Part shown: in pieces, positions 23,633 through 32,753 of the stretch
Position numbering within the stretch: the first letter of the stretch is position 1
Layout of the letters: each line of letters begins with the position of its first letter
Source of the DNA: an uncultured Bacteroidia bacterium
GTDB lineage: Bacteria > Bacteroidota > Bacteroidia > Bacteroidales > UBA932
Assembly: GCA_902768665.1 (NCBI GenBank)
Contig: CACXMA010000005.1
Span: 37,979 to 101,978, forward strand
Direction: 5' to 3'
DNA: 64,000 nucleotides
Made by a program: the position numbers and the translations under genes
Notes under the pieces: generated by a model
Told to the model about the DNA's origin: nothing
Database searches by the model: none
The model's input: only the letters and a program-made list of their open reading frames with translations

Positions 23633-25072
23633 CTATTCTTCCGGAAGGAACATCGGGTCCCAGGACGGCAGGAGGGTCGGTTCCTGGTCCATCAGCGACA
23701 GGATGCGGCCGGGGACGTATTTCTTCTCGACGACGAGGCGGAACATATATTCGTCGAACCACTCGTCGGTCATGATGATGTTGCCTTTGTAGCCGCTCGT
23801 GGCGCCCCAGCTGTTCTCCACCATCCACTTGACCGGCTTTCCGTCCCTGATGTCGACGGCGATGAGGGTCATGGCGTGGGAGGAACCGCTGGCGTGGGTG
23901 CGGATGCGCTCCTCCTTGTTCATGCCGAAGGTGACGCCCATCAAGGAGTCGTAGTCGAAGTTCGCGAGGTCGGCGACGCCCGTCTTGCGGTTGAGGAACT
24001 TGCCGACGTCGCAGGAGAAATACAGGGCGGTGTTGTCCTTGATGGAGGCGATGGCCATCTCCTTGATATCCTCGATCGGGAGGTTGAGGTAGAGCCAGTT
24101 CTCGCCGTCATAGACGTGGCGGTCGTACTGGATCTCGTAGGTTTTGTAGAATTCGCGGGTGGGGTCGTTCATGACCATGATATAGCCGCCCTCGAGGTCC
24201 TTGCCGACGTATTTGTCGTAGAAGGACTTGGGGGTATAGGTCTCCGTGCTGACGGCTTTCCCTTCCTTGTCATAACGGGTCCACTCGAACTCCTGCGGCG
24301 GCACGCCGAGGCAGAGGGCGAGGATGTGGTAGACCTCGGCGAGATAGTCCGCCTTCATCTTCATCAGCTGCGGCAGTACGGCGGCATCGGCCTTTTCGGC
24401 CTTCTTGCCCTTGGCCTCACCGACGGCCTTGGCGTAGGCGTCGCGAAGGCGCAGGCCGTCCTCGCGGAGCTTGGTGGCGATCTGCGTGCGCATGGCGGCG
24501 GTATTGTTGGCGGCAAGGGTTTCGGGCATGACCTCGGAGGGGACCAGGCCGTACTTCGTGACGAGGTTCGATACACCGGTGAACTGGCCGCCGTCACCGA
24601 TCGGGTTCGAGAAGAGCCAGTCGACCTGCCGGTCGTCGTCGGGTAGGGCGCGGGTGTCGATGATGCCCTGGAGGAAGAGGTTCGACTTCTCGAGCTGGTC
24701 ATAGAAGAAGATGTAGTTCTGCGAGAAGGTGAAGCTTCCGAGGTTGTGCTCGGCGATCATCTTGCTGCGGAGAACGTTCAGCCCGGTGAAAAGCCAGCAG
24801 CGGCCGGAGGACTGCTGATCCGTGCGGCCATAGGTCTTGACCTCGTCGGAGAAATGGGTGTCGATCATCGCGAGGTTCTCCGCGGAGGCGGCGAGCGTCG
24901 TGATGGAGGCGGCGTTCAGGGCGTTGCGAAGGGCCTTGTCGGCCGCATCGCCCTTGTAGCCCTTCCGGCTGATCTGCTGCAGGAGTTCGGGGGAAATGCC
25001 GCCCTGGGGATCCTGGGCGGAGAGCTGCAGGCCGGTCAGCGCGGCTGCGAGGAGAATGGCGATACGTTTCAT
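23633..25072 (-). CDS. Secreted C1-family aminopeptidase (PepC/bleomycin hydrolase-like)
   Basis: The protein has 479 residues from the ATG at 25072, which yields a signal peptide (1-19) and overlaps the upstream gene's stop (ATGA). The papain-type triad is intact: Cys92 in SSGRCWLF, His399 in GSSHAMTL and Asn420 in VENSWG. Bleomycin hydrolase/PepC members are usually cytoplasmic hexameric aminopeptidases; an exported version implies peptide breakdown in the periplasm or outside. It sits between a small coiled-coil membrane protein and the ABC importer. Confidence 0.88.
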   Translation of the reverse strand: MKRIAILLAAALTGLQLSAQDPQGGISPELLQQISRKGYKGDAADKALRNALNAASITTLAASAENLAMIDTHFSDEVKTYGRTDQQSSGRCWLFTGLNVLRSKMIAEHNLGSFTFSQNYIFFYDQLEKSNLFLQGIIDTRALPDDDRQVDWLFSNPIGDGGQFTGVSNLVTKYGLVPSEVMPETLAANNTAAMRTQIATKLREDGLRLRDAYAKAVGEAKGKKAEKADAAVLPQLMKMKADYLAEVYHILALCLGVPPQEFEWTRYDKEGKAVSTETYTPKSFYDKYVGKDLEGGYIMVMNDPTREFYKTYEIQYDRHVYDGENWLYLNLPIEDIKEMAIASIKDNTALYFSCDVGKFLNRKTGVADLANFDYDSLMGVTFGMNKEERIRTHASGSSHAMTLIAVDIRDGKPVKWMVENSWGATSGYKGNIIMTDEWFDEYMFRLVVEKKYVPGRILSLMDQEPTLLPSWDPMFLPEE

Positions 25073-25335
25073 TGGCGGTCGATTTTGTCTTTGAGGTTCT
25101 TGATGGGTTCGAGCTTCTTCTCGATGATCTGGTTGAACTCCTCCTTCATGCGGAGGTTGTCCTTCTGCCACTGCACCTTGGCTTCCTGGAGCTCCTGCTC
25201 GAAGCGCTCGTTCTTCTGGCTCTCGTAGTAGCGGATGAGCTCCTCCCTCTTGTGGGAGGCGAAGAACACGTGAAGCAGCAGGGCGACAAGGCTGAGTGCC
25301 GTGGTGATGATGAAGATGATGGTCAGCGTAGTCAT
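25069..25335 (-). CDS. Small membrane protein with coiled coil
   Basis: The protein has 88 residues: an N-terminal transmembrane helix (about 4-26), then a highly charged helical tail (EELIRYYESQKNERFEQELQ onward) likely to form a coiled coil in the cytoplasm. No family is recognised. It lies 4 bases downstream of the LolC/E-like permease and overlaps the peptidase start by 4 bases, so it is translationally embedded in the operon. Confidence 0.6.
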   Translation of the reverse strand: MTTLTIIFIITTALSLVALLLHVFFASHKREELIRYYESQKNERFEQELQEAKVQWQKDNLRMKEEFNQIIEKKLEPIKNLKDKIDRQ

Positions 25336-25339
25336 ACGG

Positions 25340-26560
25340 CTATCGTGTTAGGGGATGGATGGATCGGGAGGAAAGGAAGGCGATGAGAAGGCCGACGGCG
25401 GCCACTCCGCCCGTAACGGCGGCGAGGTCCCCCCAGCGGAGGACGACGGGGTAGTATTCGATGGCGAAGTTGCCGGGCATGCGGACAAGCCCCACATATT
25501 GCTGCAGGAGCGTCACGCCGACCCCGAGCAGCAGACCGATGACAAGGCCGGTGCCGCTGACGAGCACTCCTTCCGTGAAGAAGATGCGGCGGACGAGGCT
25601 GCGGTCGGCGCCGAGGCTGCCGAGCGTGGCAATATCGGGCTGTTTCTCGAGGATGAGCATCGACAGCGAGCCGAAGATGTTGAAGGCGACGATAATGACG
25701 ACAAAGAGCAGGATCAGGAAGATGGCGCCCTTTTCGTAGTTCAGCATCTTGAAGAGGGAACGGTTTTGCGCGACGCGGTCCCGGACGGTGTAGTCGCCGC
25801 CGAGGCGCTCCGTGAGTTCTTTCTCAATGCGGGCCTTCTCGGCGTCGGAAACGCCGGAAGCGAACCTGAGTTCGTAAGCGGAGCAGGCGGTCTCATAATC
25901 AAGCAGTTCCTGCATGGCGGACAGCGGAACGATGACGAGGCGGCCGTCATAGTCGCTGCCGGTAGAGAAGACGGCGCCCGGCCTGAGCGTGACGCTTTCC
26001 AGCGAGGCGGCGGGGTTCTGGAGGGAAACGGGCTTGGTGCGGCTGGGGAAGTAGAGCCGGATTTCCTTGCCGAGACGGGGATGCAGGCCCAGTTCCTGCG
26101 ACAGCTGGATGCCGGAGGCCATACGCTCATTCCCCAGCTGGAGATTGCCGGCGGTGACTTTGTCCTTTAAGGGACTGGCAGCCAGCCAGCTGTCGTCTAC
26201 GCCGCGGGCGAGCACAAGGGTCTGGTGGCCTTCGCAGAGGAGATAGACCTGCTCCTCGATGATGCCGGAGAGGCTTTCGACGGCTTCCTCAGCTTCGGCC
26301 CAGTCCGCCGCGGCGACGAAGGCCGGATCGCCCGGATCAAGGGCTTTGCCGCTTGCCGGCGTGATCTTGAGATCCGGATCGATACTGTCGATGCTGCTGC
26401 GGATCAGACCGTCGAAGCCGTTGAAAACGGACAGGATAATCACCAGAACAGCCGTTCCGATGGCGATGCCGGCTGCGCTCACGGCCGAGATGATGCCGAT
26501 CGCCCGGTGGGTTTTCCGGGCGAAAAGATATCGTCGGGCTATGAGCAGCGGGACGTTCAT
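25340..26560 (-). CDS. LolC/LolE-family ABC permease
   Basis: This 406-residue protein has one transmembrane helix near residues 20-45, a large periplasmic domain (about 50-265) and three C-terminal helices, the MacB/FtsX-type layout. The start IARRYLFARKTHRAIGIISAVSAAGIAIG and the EKQPDIATLGSLGA segment are typical of LolC/E. Lol permeases extract lipoproteins from the inner membrane for delivery to the outer membrane. The cognate LolD ATPase is not nearby. It overlaps rbfA by 4 bases. Confidence 0.85.
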   Translation of the reverse strand: MNVPLLIARRYLFARKTHRAIGIISAVSAAGIAIGTAVLVIILSVFNGFDGLIRSSIDSIDPDLKITPASGKALDPGDPAFVAAADWAEAEEAVESLSGIIEEQVYLLCEGHQTLVLARGVDDSWLAASPLKDKVTAGNLQLGNERMASGIQLSQELGLHPRLGKEIRLYFPSRTKPVSLQNPAASLESVTLRPGAVFSTGSDYDGRLVIVPLSAMQELLDYETACSAYELRFASGVSDAEKARIEKELTERLGGDYTVRDRVAQNRSLFKMLNYEKGAIFLILLFVVIIVAFNIFGSLSMLILEKQPDIATLGSLGADRSLVRRIFFTEGVLVSGTGLVIGLLLGVGVTLLQQYVGLVRMPGNFAIEYYPVVLRWGDLAAVTGGVAAVGLLIAFLSSRSIHPLTR

Positions 26561-26904
26561 TGTCTGAGCAGCTCGTCAATGTGCTCGGCGTAGTCGAGGG
26601 TCGTGTCGAGGTAGAAGACCAGCTCAGGGACGATGCGCAGCTGCTTGCCGACTTTCCGGCCGAGCTCGCCGCGGAGGGCCTTGATGTTGTCCTGGATGAT
26701 GCCCATCGCCGTGTCCTGCTTGTCGGAAGGGAATACGCTGACGTAGACCTTGGCGACGGACAGGTCCGGGGAGATGCGCACTTCGCTGACGGTGACCATG
26801 GCGCCGCCCATGGCGGCCATGCCCTTGGCGCGGATGATCTCCGCCAGGTCCTTCTGGATCTCGCGGGATACCTTCAGCTGTCGGGTGGATGCGGGTTTTT
26901 CCAT
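26557..26904 (-). CDS. rbfA: Ribosome-binding factor A
   Basis: The protein has 115 residues from the ATG at 26904. The KH-like fold shows STRQLKVSREIQKDLAEI and VRISPDLSVAKVYVSVF, diagnostic of RbfA, which helps mature the 16S rRNA 5' end. A second ATG at 26916 lies inside a palindromic repeat element, so the downstream start is preferred. It is followed by the LolC/E-type permease with a 4-base overlap. Confidence 0.9.
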   Translation of the reverse strand: MEKPASTRQLKVSREIQKDLAEIIRAKGMAAMGGAMVTVSEVRISPDLSVAKVYVSVFPSDKQDTAMGIIQDNIKALRGELGRKVGKQLRIVPELVFYLDTTLDYAEHIDELLRQ

Positions 26905-26910
26905 ATCTTT

Positions 26911-26938
26911 CGTCATTCCCGGCTTGACCGGGAATCTA
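26911..26938. repeat. REP-like palindrome, GTCATT...AATCT type
   Basis: ATTCCCGG and CCGGGAAT form a perfect inverted repeat around CTTGA, framed by GTCATT and AATCT. A differently filled element with the same frame occurs at 37725-37751, suggesting one dispersed repeat family. Confidence 0.6.
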
Positions 26939-28225
26939 TAATACCTTTATAATGAAATAGTTCTTCTTTCCTTTCTGGGCGAGGATATACTTCCCGTCGA
27001 GGATGTCCTTCTCACCGACCTGATAGTCGATGTCGCCGATCTTGTCCTTGTTGACGGACACGCCGCCGCCCTGGACCATCTTCCGGGCTTCGCCCTTGGA
27101 GGGGAAGACGGCCGTTTTGACCGCGAGAAGGTCGAGCAGGCCGCAGGGAAGTTCCTCCTTGCTGATTTCGAAGGTCGGGACGCCGCTGAAAACGGCGAGG
27201 AAGGTGCGTTCGTCGAGCTTACGCAGGGCCTCGGAGGTGGCGTTGCTGAAGAGCATCTGGGAGGCGGCTACGGCATTGTCGTATTCGGCCTGGCCATGGA
27301 CCATGACGGTGACTTCGCGGGCGAGGACCTTCTGGAGTTTGCGCTGGCCGGGGTCCTCGCGGTGCTCGGCGATGAGGCTTTCGATGGTCTCGCGGTCCAG
27401 CATCGTGAAGATCTTGATGTAGCGCTCGGCGTCGTCGTCGGCGACATTGAGCCAGAACTGGTAGAACTCGTACGGGGAAGTCCTTTCGGCGTCGAGCCAG
27501 ATGTTGCCCTTTTCGGTCTTTCCGAACTTCGTGCCGTCGGCCTTGCGGATCAGCGGGCAGGTCAGGGCGAATGCCTCGCCGCCGTCCATGCGGCGGATGA
27601 GCTCGGTGCCGGTGGTGATGTTGCCCCACTGGTCGGAGCCGCCGAGCTGCAGGACGCAGCCCTTGTGCTTCCACAGCCAGTAGAAATCATAGCCCTGCAT
27701 GAGCTGGTAGCTGAATTCCGTGAAGGACATTCCCTCCGAGGAGTCGCGGGAGAGGCGCTTTTTGACGGAATCCTTGGCCATCATATAGTTGACGGTGATG
27801 TGCTTTCCGATGTCGCGGATGAAGTTGATGAAACTGTAGTCCTTCATCCAGTCGTAGTTGTTGACGAGCTCGGCTTTGTTCGGCGCGTCGGAGTCGAAAT
27901 CGAGGAAGCGGGCGAGCTGGGCCTTGATGCAGGAGACGTTGTGGCTGAGCGTCTCCTCGTCGAGGAGGTTGCGCTCGGCGCTTTTCATCGAAGGGTCGCC
28001 GATCATGCCGGTCGCTCCGCCGACAAGGGCGAAGGGCTTGTGGCCGCAGTTCTGGAAGTGCTTGAGGATCATCACGCTCACGAGGTGGCCGATGTGCAGC
28101 GAGTCGGCCGTCGGGTCGATGCCGACATAGGCCGCCTGCGGCCCCTGCATCAGTTTTTCTTCCGTCCCGGGCATGATATCCTGGATCATGCCTCTCCAAG
28201 AGAGTTCCTGTACGAAATTCTTCAT
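26936..28225 (-). CDS. tyrS: Tyrosyl-tRNA synthetase
   Basis: The protein has 429 residues from the ATG at 28225 (an alternative ATG at 28252 adds nine residues). The class I signature is DSLHIGHL and the KMSKS-like loop is KFGKTEKG. Tyrosine-binding residues lie in the usual [21 protein letters not shown] region, and an S4-like RNA-binding domain ends the protein. It diverges from tpiA over a shared promoter region. Confidence 0.96.
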   Translation of the reverse strand: MKNFVQELSWRGMIQDIMPGTEEKLMQGPQAAYVGIDPTADSLHIGHLVSVMILKHFQNCGHKPFALVGGATGMIGDPSMKSAERNLLDEETLSHNVSCIKAQLARFLDFDSDAPNKAELVNNYDWMKDYSFINFIRDIGKHITVNYMMAKDSVKKRLSRDSSEGMSFTEFSYQLMQGYDFYWLWKHKGCVLQLGGSDQWGNITTGTELIRRMDGGEAFALTCPLIRKADGTKFGKTEKGNIWLDAERTSPYEFYQFWLNVADDDAERYIKIFTMLDRETIESLIAEHREDPGQRKLQKVLAREVTVMVHGQAEYDNAVAASQMLFSNATSEALRKLDERTFLAVFSGVPTFEISKEELPCGLLDLLAVKTAVFPSKGEARKMVQGGGVSVNKDKIGDIDYQVGEKDILDGKYILAQKGKKNYFIIKVL

Positions 28226-28263
28226 TGTATCTTGAGTATCTTGATTATACATGCATATTCATG

Positions 28264-28292
28264 CAAAGATACGCATTTTTTTTGTATCTTTG
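28264..28292. promoter_or_regulatory. Overlapping divergent promoters of tyrS and tpiA
   Basis: TATCTTTG occurs on the minus strand at 28271-28264 (for tyrS) and on the plus strand at 28285-28292 (for tpiA). Together they make a perfect 9-base inverted repeat CAAAGATAC/GTATCTTTG with an 11-base centre. Each -33 region would fall on the opposite promoter's -7 box, so the two polymerases should compete. Confidence 0.6.
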
Positions 28293-28324
28293 CGACTTGA
28301 AAAATCATTAACAAACGCTATAAA

Positions 28325-29080
28325 ATGAGAAAATTCATTGTCGCCGGGAACTGGAAGATGAATACCACCGTTCCCGAAGGTGTAGAACTCGCAAAGGCCG
28401 TTGTCGAAAAGGCCAAGGAACTCCCCGCAAACGTTGAACTCGTCGTCGCTCCGCCGTTCACCCACCTCGCCTCCGTCGCTGAGGTCCTCAGGGGCAGCAA
28501 GGTCGCTCTCTCCGCGCAGAACTGCGCAGACCATGAGAAGGGCGCCTACACGGGTGAGGTTTCCGTCGCGATGCTCTGCTCGCTCGGCTGCAAGTATACG
28601 ATTCTCGGCCACTCCGAGCGCCGTCAGTACTACGGCGAGACGGATGCGAAGCTTGTCGAGAAGACCAAACTCGCCTTGGCCGCAGGCCTGAAGGTCATCC
28701 TCTGCGTCGGCGAGAACCTCGACGAGCGTGAGGCCGGCAAGCACTTCGACGTCGTCAAGGCACAGACCGAGGCCGTCCTCTACAACTTCTCCGCCGAGGA
28801 CATGAAGCATATCGTCATCGCCTATGAGCCTGTCTGGGCCATCGGTACCGGCAAGACCGCCACGGCTGCCCAGGCCGAGGAGATCCACGCCTGCATCCGA
28901 AACGTCATCGAGGCGAAGTTCGGTGCTCAGGTCGCCGATGACATGACCATCCTCTACGGCGGCTCCTGCAAGCCGTCCAACGCGAAGGAACTCTTCGCCG
29001 AGAAGGACATCGACGGCGGTCTCATCGGTGGCGCCGCCCTCAAGGCCGACGACTTCATCGGTATCGCCCTTTCTTTCTGA
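28325..29080 (+). CDS. tpiA: Triosephosphate isomerase
   Basis: This 251-residue glycolytic enzyme interconverts dihydroxyacetone phosphate and glyceraldehyde 3-phosphate. Catalytic Lys is in GNWKMN, His in LGHSERR, and Glu in [11 protein letters not shown], followed by the phosphate loop [11 protein letters not shown]. Length is standard. The -7 box at 28285-28292 gives a leader of about 28 bases. Confidence 0.97.
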   Translation: MRKFIVAGNWKMNTTVPEGVELAKAVVEKAKELPANVELVVAPPFTHLASVAEVLRGSKVALSAQNCADHEKGAYTGEVSVAMLCSLGCKYTILGHSERRQYYGETDAKLVEKTKLALAAGLKVILCVGENLDEREAGKHFDVVKAQTEAVLYNFSAEDMKHIVIAYEPVWAIGTGKTATAAQAEEIHACIRNVIEAKFGAQVADDMTILYGGSCKPSNAKELFAEKDIDGGLIGGAALKADDFIGIALSF

Positions 29081-29098
29081 TACAGAGGAAATTATAAC

Positions 29099-29126
29099 AG
29101 AAAAGCCGACATCGATGCCGGCTTTT
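29099..29126 (+). terminator. Terminator between tpiA and convergent lipoprotein gene
   Basis: AAAAGCCG and CGGCTTTTT form a hairpin around a 10-base loop, with A-run and T-run on either side, so it can work in both directions. Confidence 0.85.
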
Positions 29127-29127
29127 T

Positions 29128-29541
29128 CTATTTCTGCAGGACCTGGACGACGAGTCCGATGCCTTTCTTTTTGTTCCAGAGCCAGATGCGGCCGTCGTCG
29201 CCGATCTGCTTGACCGAGAAACTGATGCCGGATTCCTTGTGGATGCTGCCGCCGGAGGAGGACCACTCCAGGTCTGCGGTGATGGATTCGCCGACCCTCG
29301 TGGGGAGTGTCTTGCAGCTCAGGATGTAATAGGATGACTGGTCGTCCGAGAAGACGCGGAATTCCCTGCGATCGGCGCTGTAGGCGAGTTGCCAGGAGAG
29401 GGGATCATACCGGAGGACCGTCTTGCCGCCGGACTGGAGGTAGAGCCCGTCGCCTCTGACAAAGGACGGGTCCATTTCCTTGGAACTGTGGCAGGCGCTG
29501 AGAAGCAGGGCCGCGAAGAGGATGGGGAGAATTCTTTTCAT
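29128..29541 (-). CDS. Small lipoprotein, function unknown
   Basis: The protein has 137 residues. The lipoprotein signal ends LLLSACHSS (acceptor Cys17). The remainder is beta-rich with a GDGLYLQSGGKTVLRYDP segment and no motif I recognise; similar hypothetical lipoproteins occur in Bacteroidales. It overlaps the 3' end of the upstream M6 protease gene by 4 bases, so it is the second gene of that unit. Confidence 0.65.
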   Translation of the reverse strand: MKRILPILFAALLLSACHSSKEMDPSFVRGDGLYLQSGGKTVLRYDPLSWQLAYSADRREFRVFSDDQSSYYILSCKTLPTRVGESITADLEWSSSGGSIHKESGISFSVKQIGDDGRIWLWNKKKGIGLVVQVLQK

Positions 29542-31682
29542 CGGACCGTAATCGTTTTCAGGATAATGTCTTCGCTGCCGTCCGGCGCGATCAGGATGGC
29601 CTTCAGCGTGCCGCTGTGCCCCGGGGTGAAGTAGCCGTCGGTGCCGGGCATGACTTCGGCGCCGTCAAAGCGCCAGCTGACGCTCACGCCCGCCGGGAGG
29701 TGGTAGATGCGGAGGGGGAGTTTCGCCCCGGCGGAGAAGCTTCCGTCGGCGTTCCTGCCCTCGGAGGGGAGCCAGATGAAGGGACGGCTGCCGGCATTGA
29801 CCGACTTGGTGGTGAAGTTGAAATTCCGCCCGTTGACGGGGCTGCCTCCGGATTTGAAGCAGGCCTTGGCGGTGTAGGCTTTCTTGGGATCCAGGCCTTC
29901 GAGGGTCACGCTGTAGTGGCCGGGGGACCAGGGTCGCACCTCCAGCTCCTGCTGCTCCTTACCGGCAGGCCCCCAGATGAGCCAGGAGCTGCCGTAGTAT
30001 TCGTCAATATCCGAGGTCCAGCTGATGATGGCGGCGTCCTGGAAGACATCGCCGGAGATGGCGGCGATCTCGGGGACGCGCATGGTCTCGGAGCCCGTGA
30101 CGCTGAAAAGAATGTCCTGCCCGTCCATGCGGATGTCCGTCAGGGACAGGCCGGAGCCCGTGCCGCTCCAGAAAACGAAGGAGGGCTGGGTGTTCGGCGT
30201 GAAGGAGACGCGCTCTTCCTGCGGGAAGAATACGCGGGGGATGAGGTCCCGGAGCGTTCCACTGGCGCGGGCGCTGGCGAAACGGCTCACCACGGCGGGG
30301 TCCGCTTCGACGAGGTCGACGCAGGGATGCACCGGTGCGCAGTTGAGGGTATTGTCCTTCCAGCGGGCTGCCGCTGTCTTGTCGCCCGCCGTGTTGTCCG
30401 AGCGGTCGATATGGTAGATCAGCAGGCCCTCTCCGCCGATGAAGGCGTCCCAGTTCTCCTGTGCACGGCACTCGAAGATGTAGTATTCGCCGGCTTTGTC
30501 CGTCTGCATGATGAGGCAGTCGCCTTCCTTATGAACAGGGGAGAGGCGCTGCTCGCCTTCCGTGAGCGGGCGCGGCACGCTCAGGCCGAGGAGCCAGCGC
30601 TCGACGGCATTGTAATAGGGGGGAGTCATGCTGCCGTCGTTGCGGTTTCCGTTGTCCATAAGAGACAGCGACCCCCAGAGGCCCTCGGAGATGCCTCCGC
30701 TGCCTTCATAGTCGGTGTCGTAGAAGTCCGGAAGGCCGAAGGTGTGGCTGTATTCGTGGCAGAAGGTGCCGATGCCGGTCAGTTTTGTCGTTCCGCGGGC
30801 GGTGTACATCAGCTCGGATGTGGTCGCGTATTTGTTGATGAGCATGCCGTCGAGCGTAAGCGTGATGCCGGCGCCGTCGCGAAGGTACCACTGATGCGAC
30901 CAGATGTGGTCGTCCCCGGCGCCTTCGGACTCGTCCGCGCCGGCATAGACGACAAAGACATTGTCCACGGTGCCGTCGGCATCGTCGTCGTACAGCGAAA
31001 AGTCCACCTCCGGATCCGCCAGCTGACAGGCGTCCCGGATCATCAGGTGGGGGTTCGTGTCGTTGCCTTCCGTGTCGTTCTTGCCGTAGTAGGAATAGCG
31101 GTTCGGCAGCGTGACGATGGACGTTACGTCGAAGCTGAACTGCGTGCCGACGGAGGCGAACTGATCCTCGAAGTATTGTTTCGCGCGGGTGTTGAGCAGC
31201 TGGTCGAAGTCCTCGCGGCTGTAGCGGAACTTCAGGTCGGAGAACTGCGCCAGGATGACGAGGATGCGCCGCTCGGCCGGGAACTGTGCCCTGGGGACGG
31301 AAACGTCGAGGCTGCGCGCCCGCAGATCGGAGGCGATGCGGCGCCTTTTCGCGGCGAGACGGGCCATGGCCTCGTGCGGGATGACGCGGCTGGCGGCGAG
31401 AACGGACGGGGGCGTCGCGGGGTCGTTGACCCGCCAGGGCGTCTGCTCCCTGTAGCCCTCGGGCGTATAATAAATATAATGGTAATAGCCATCCTCACCC
31501 AGGGCGATGGCGCAGCCGTCCTCTGTCGTCAGGAGTTTGTGGAATTCGTCACCCCGGAGGATGGCGCGCACCTCCGACCCGTCCGGCTGGCGGAACACGA
31601 CGCGGCTGCGTCTCGCGGGCGAGGCGGCGGCAAGAAGGCTCAGCAGCAGGAAAAACGTCAGGAGAAGGCTTCTTTTCGGCAT
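29538..31682 (-). CDS. Secreted M6-family metalloprotease
   Basis: The protein has 714 residues with a signal peptide (about 1-20). The M6 (immune inhibitor A-like) zinc site is HEYSHTFGLPD with His309, Glu310 and His313. An N-terminal propeptide-like region (about 25-130) precedes the catalytic domain (about 135-430), and beta-sandwich or Fn3-like modules fill the C-terminal third (EIAAISGDVFQDAAIISWTS begins one). It is probably an exported protease that degrades proteins outside the cell. It lies upstream of a small lipoprotein gene with 4 bases overlap. Confidence 0.87.
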   Translation of the reverse strand: MPKRSLLLTFFLLLSLLAAASPARRSRVVFRQPDGSEVRAILRGDEFHKLLTTEDGCAIALGEDGYYHYIYYTPEGYREQTPWRVNDPATPPSVLAASRVIPHEAMARLAAKRRRIASDLRARSLDVSVPRAQFPAERRILVILAQFSDLKFRYSREDFDQLLNTRAKQYFEDQFASVGTQFSFDVTSIVTLPNRYSYYGKNDTEGNDTNPHLMIRDACQLADPEVDFSLYDDDADGTVDNVFVVYAGADESEGAGDDHIWSHQWYLRDGAGITLTLDGMLINKYATTSELMYTARGTTKLTGIGTFCHEYSHTFGLPDFYDTDYEGSGGISEGLWGSLSLMDNGNRNDGSMTPPYYNAVERWLLGLSVPRPLTEGEQRLSPVHKEGDCLIMQTDKAGEYYIFECRAQENWDAFIGGEGLLIYHIDRSDNTAGDKTAAARWKDNTLNCAPVHPCVDLVEADPAVVSRFASARASGTLRDLIPRVFFPQEERVSFTPNTQPSFVFWSGTGSGLSLTDIRMDGQDILFSVTGSETMRVPEIAAISGDVFQDAAIISWTSDIDEYYGSSWLIWGPAGKEQQELEVRPWSPGHYSVTLEGLDPKKAYTAKACFKSGGSPVNGRNFNFTTKSVNAGSRPFIWLPSEGRNADGSFSAGAKLPLRIYHLPAGVSVSWRFDGAEVMPGTDGYFTPGHSGTLKAILIAPDGSEDIILKTITVR

Positions 31683-31725
31683 AGGTCGGCACGGTTTCGG
31701 ACGGCAATTTAGCCGAAAAAAGGGA

Positions 31726-31766
31726 GAAAAACAAGAAGCCGGCCCCGAAATCGGAAACCGGCTTCT
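31726..31766 (-). terminator. Terminator of the Hc1-like gene
   Basis: AGAAGCCGG (31734-31742) pairs with CCGGCTTCT (31758-31766); on the minus strand a T-rich tract (TGTTTTT) follows. It lies about 120 bases beyond the Hc1 stop and just before the M6 gene start, so it separates the two transcripts. Confidence 0.8.
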
Positions 31767-31889
31767 AAACGTGTACTAAAACCTAAACCTGCTCTATAGA
31801 TGCAAAGCGTTTTGGAAACGTTGCACGAAAGTTGAAAAAATTTTCAAAAAAAGTGTTCGGCTCAGGTTTCGTACCTCGAAATTGCGAAA

Positions 31890-32063
31890 TTACTTCGCAG
31901 CCTCGACGGAGACTTTGCGGAACTCCTTGAGGTCCTTCATGAGGTTGAGAGCGGCCTTACGGGCGCGGGCGCCAGCGGCTTTGTTACCCTTAACTACCTG
32001 AGCCTCAGCGTTCTTCGCAAATTCGGCGAACTCGGCGTTGATTTTTTCAACAAGTGCTTTCAT
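31890..32063 (-). CDS. Histone H1-like protein (Hc1 family)
   Basis: This 57-residue basic protein starts MKALVEKINAEFAEFAK and has KGNKAAGARARKAALN in the middle. It closely matches the small Hc1-like proteins conserved in Bacteroides, thought to bind DNA. Lys/Arg and Ala dominate. The ATG at 32061-32063 and stop at 31890-31892 give the usual family length. It has its own terminator downstream; an A/T-rich leader precedes it. Confidence 0.85.
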   Translation of the reverse strand: MKALVEKINAEFAEFAKNAEAQVVKGNKAAGARARKAALNLMKDLKEFRKVSVEAAK

Positions 32064-32168
32064 TTCTTTGGTTATTTATAGTTCGTTAAACGTAAGTATA
32101 TGCGTAAGTGCAAAACTTTGTGCAAGTTAGGGAAATAAAAACAAAAAACAAATTTTTTTGTGAAAAAA

Positions 32169-32744
32169 TCAGCTTTTATGCTTGCTGTTCAAGGAATTCA
32201 TGGCCATGTCGGGACCTGCGAGCGCAAAAATCTGGATCCCTTCCGCGATCCGGAGTCCCGTCTCGTGAATTTCGGCCTTTTCCTCCGCCGTCAGTTCTCC
32301 GAGCACGAAGTCAATTTGGCCGCCGCGCTGGAACTCGTTGCCGATGCCGACGCGGATGCGGGCCCACTGGTCGCTGCCGAGTACCTGGGTGATGTTCTCC
32401 AGGCCGTTGTGGCCTCCGGAAGAGCCGCTGCGGCGCATCCGGACCGTCCCGAACGGGAGATTGAGGTCGTCGGAGACGACGATCAGGCGCTCGAGGGGGA
32501 GATTGAGCTTACGCAGCCAGAACCTCACCGCGTTCCCGCTGAGGTTCATGTAGGTGGATGGCTTGAGCAGGGTGAATTTCCGGCCTTTGACGCTGATTTC
32601 GGCGATGTCGCCGTAGCGTTTGGATGAAAAAACGGCATTGGATGCCTGAGCCCAGGCATCCAATACCATAAATCCTACATTGTGACGGGTACCGGCATAC
32701 TCGCTGCCGATGTTGCCGAGCCCGACGACAAGGAAACTGTCCAT
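32169..32744 (-). CDS. pth: Peptidyl-tRNA hydrolase
   Basis: This 191-residue enzyme recycles tRNAs from drop-off peptidyl-tRNA. The motifs are LVVGLGNIGSEYAGTRHNVGFM (catalytic His in RHNVGF, within a region read as two blocks), KPSTYMNLSG and GSSGGHNGL. Length is standard. It follows rplY by 9 bases, the same pairing (L25 with Pth) seen in many bacteria. Confidence 0.96.
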   Translation of the reverse strand: MDSFLVVGLGNIGSEYAGTRHNVGFMVLDAWAQASNAVFSSKRYGDIAEISVKGRKFTLLKPSTYMNLSGNAVRFWLRKLNLPLERLIVVSDDLNLPFGTVRMRRSGSSGGHNGLENITQVLGSDQWARIRVGIGNEFQRGGQIDFVLGELTAEEKAEIHETGLRIAEGIQIFALAGPDMAMNSLNSKHKS

Positions 32745-32753
32745 GGGACTCCG

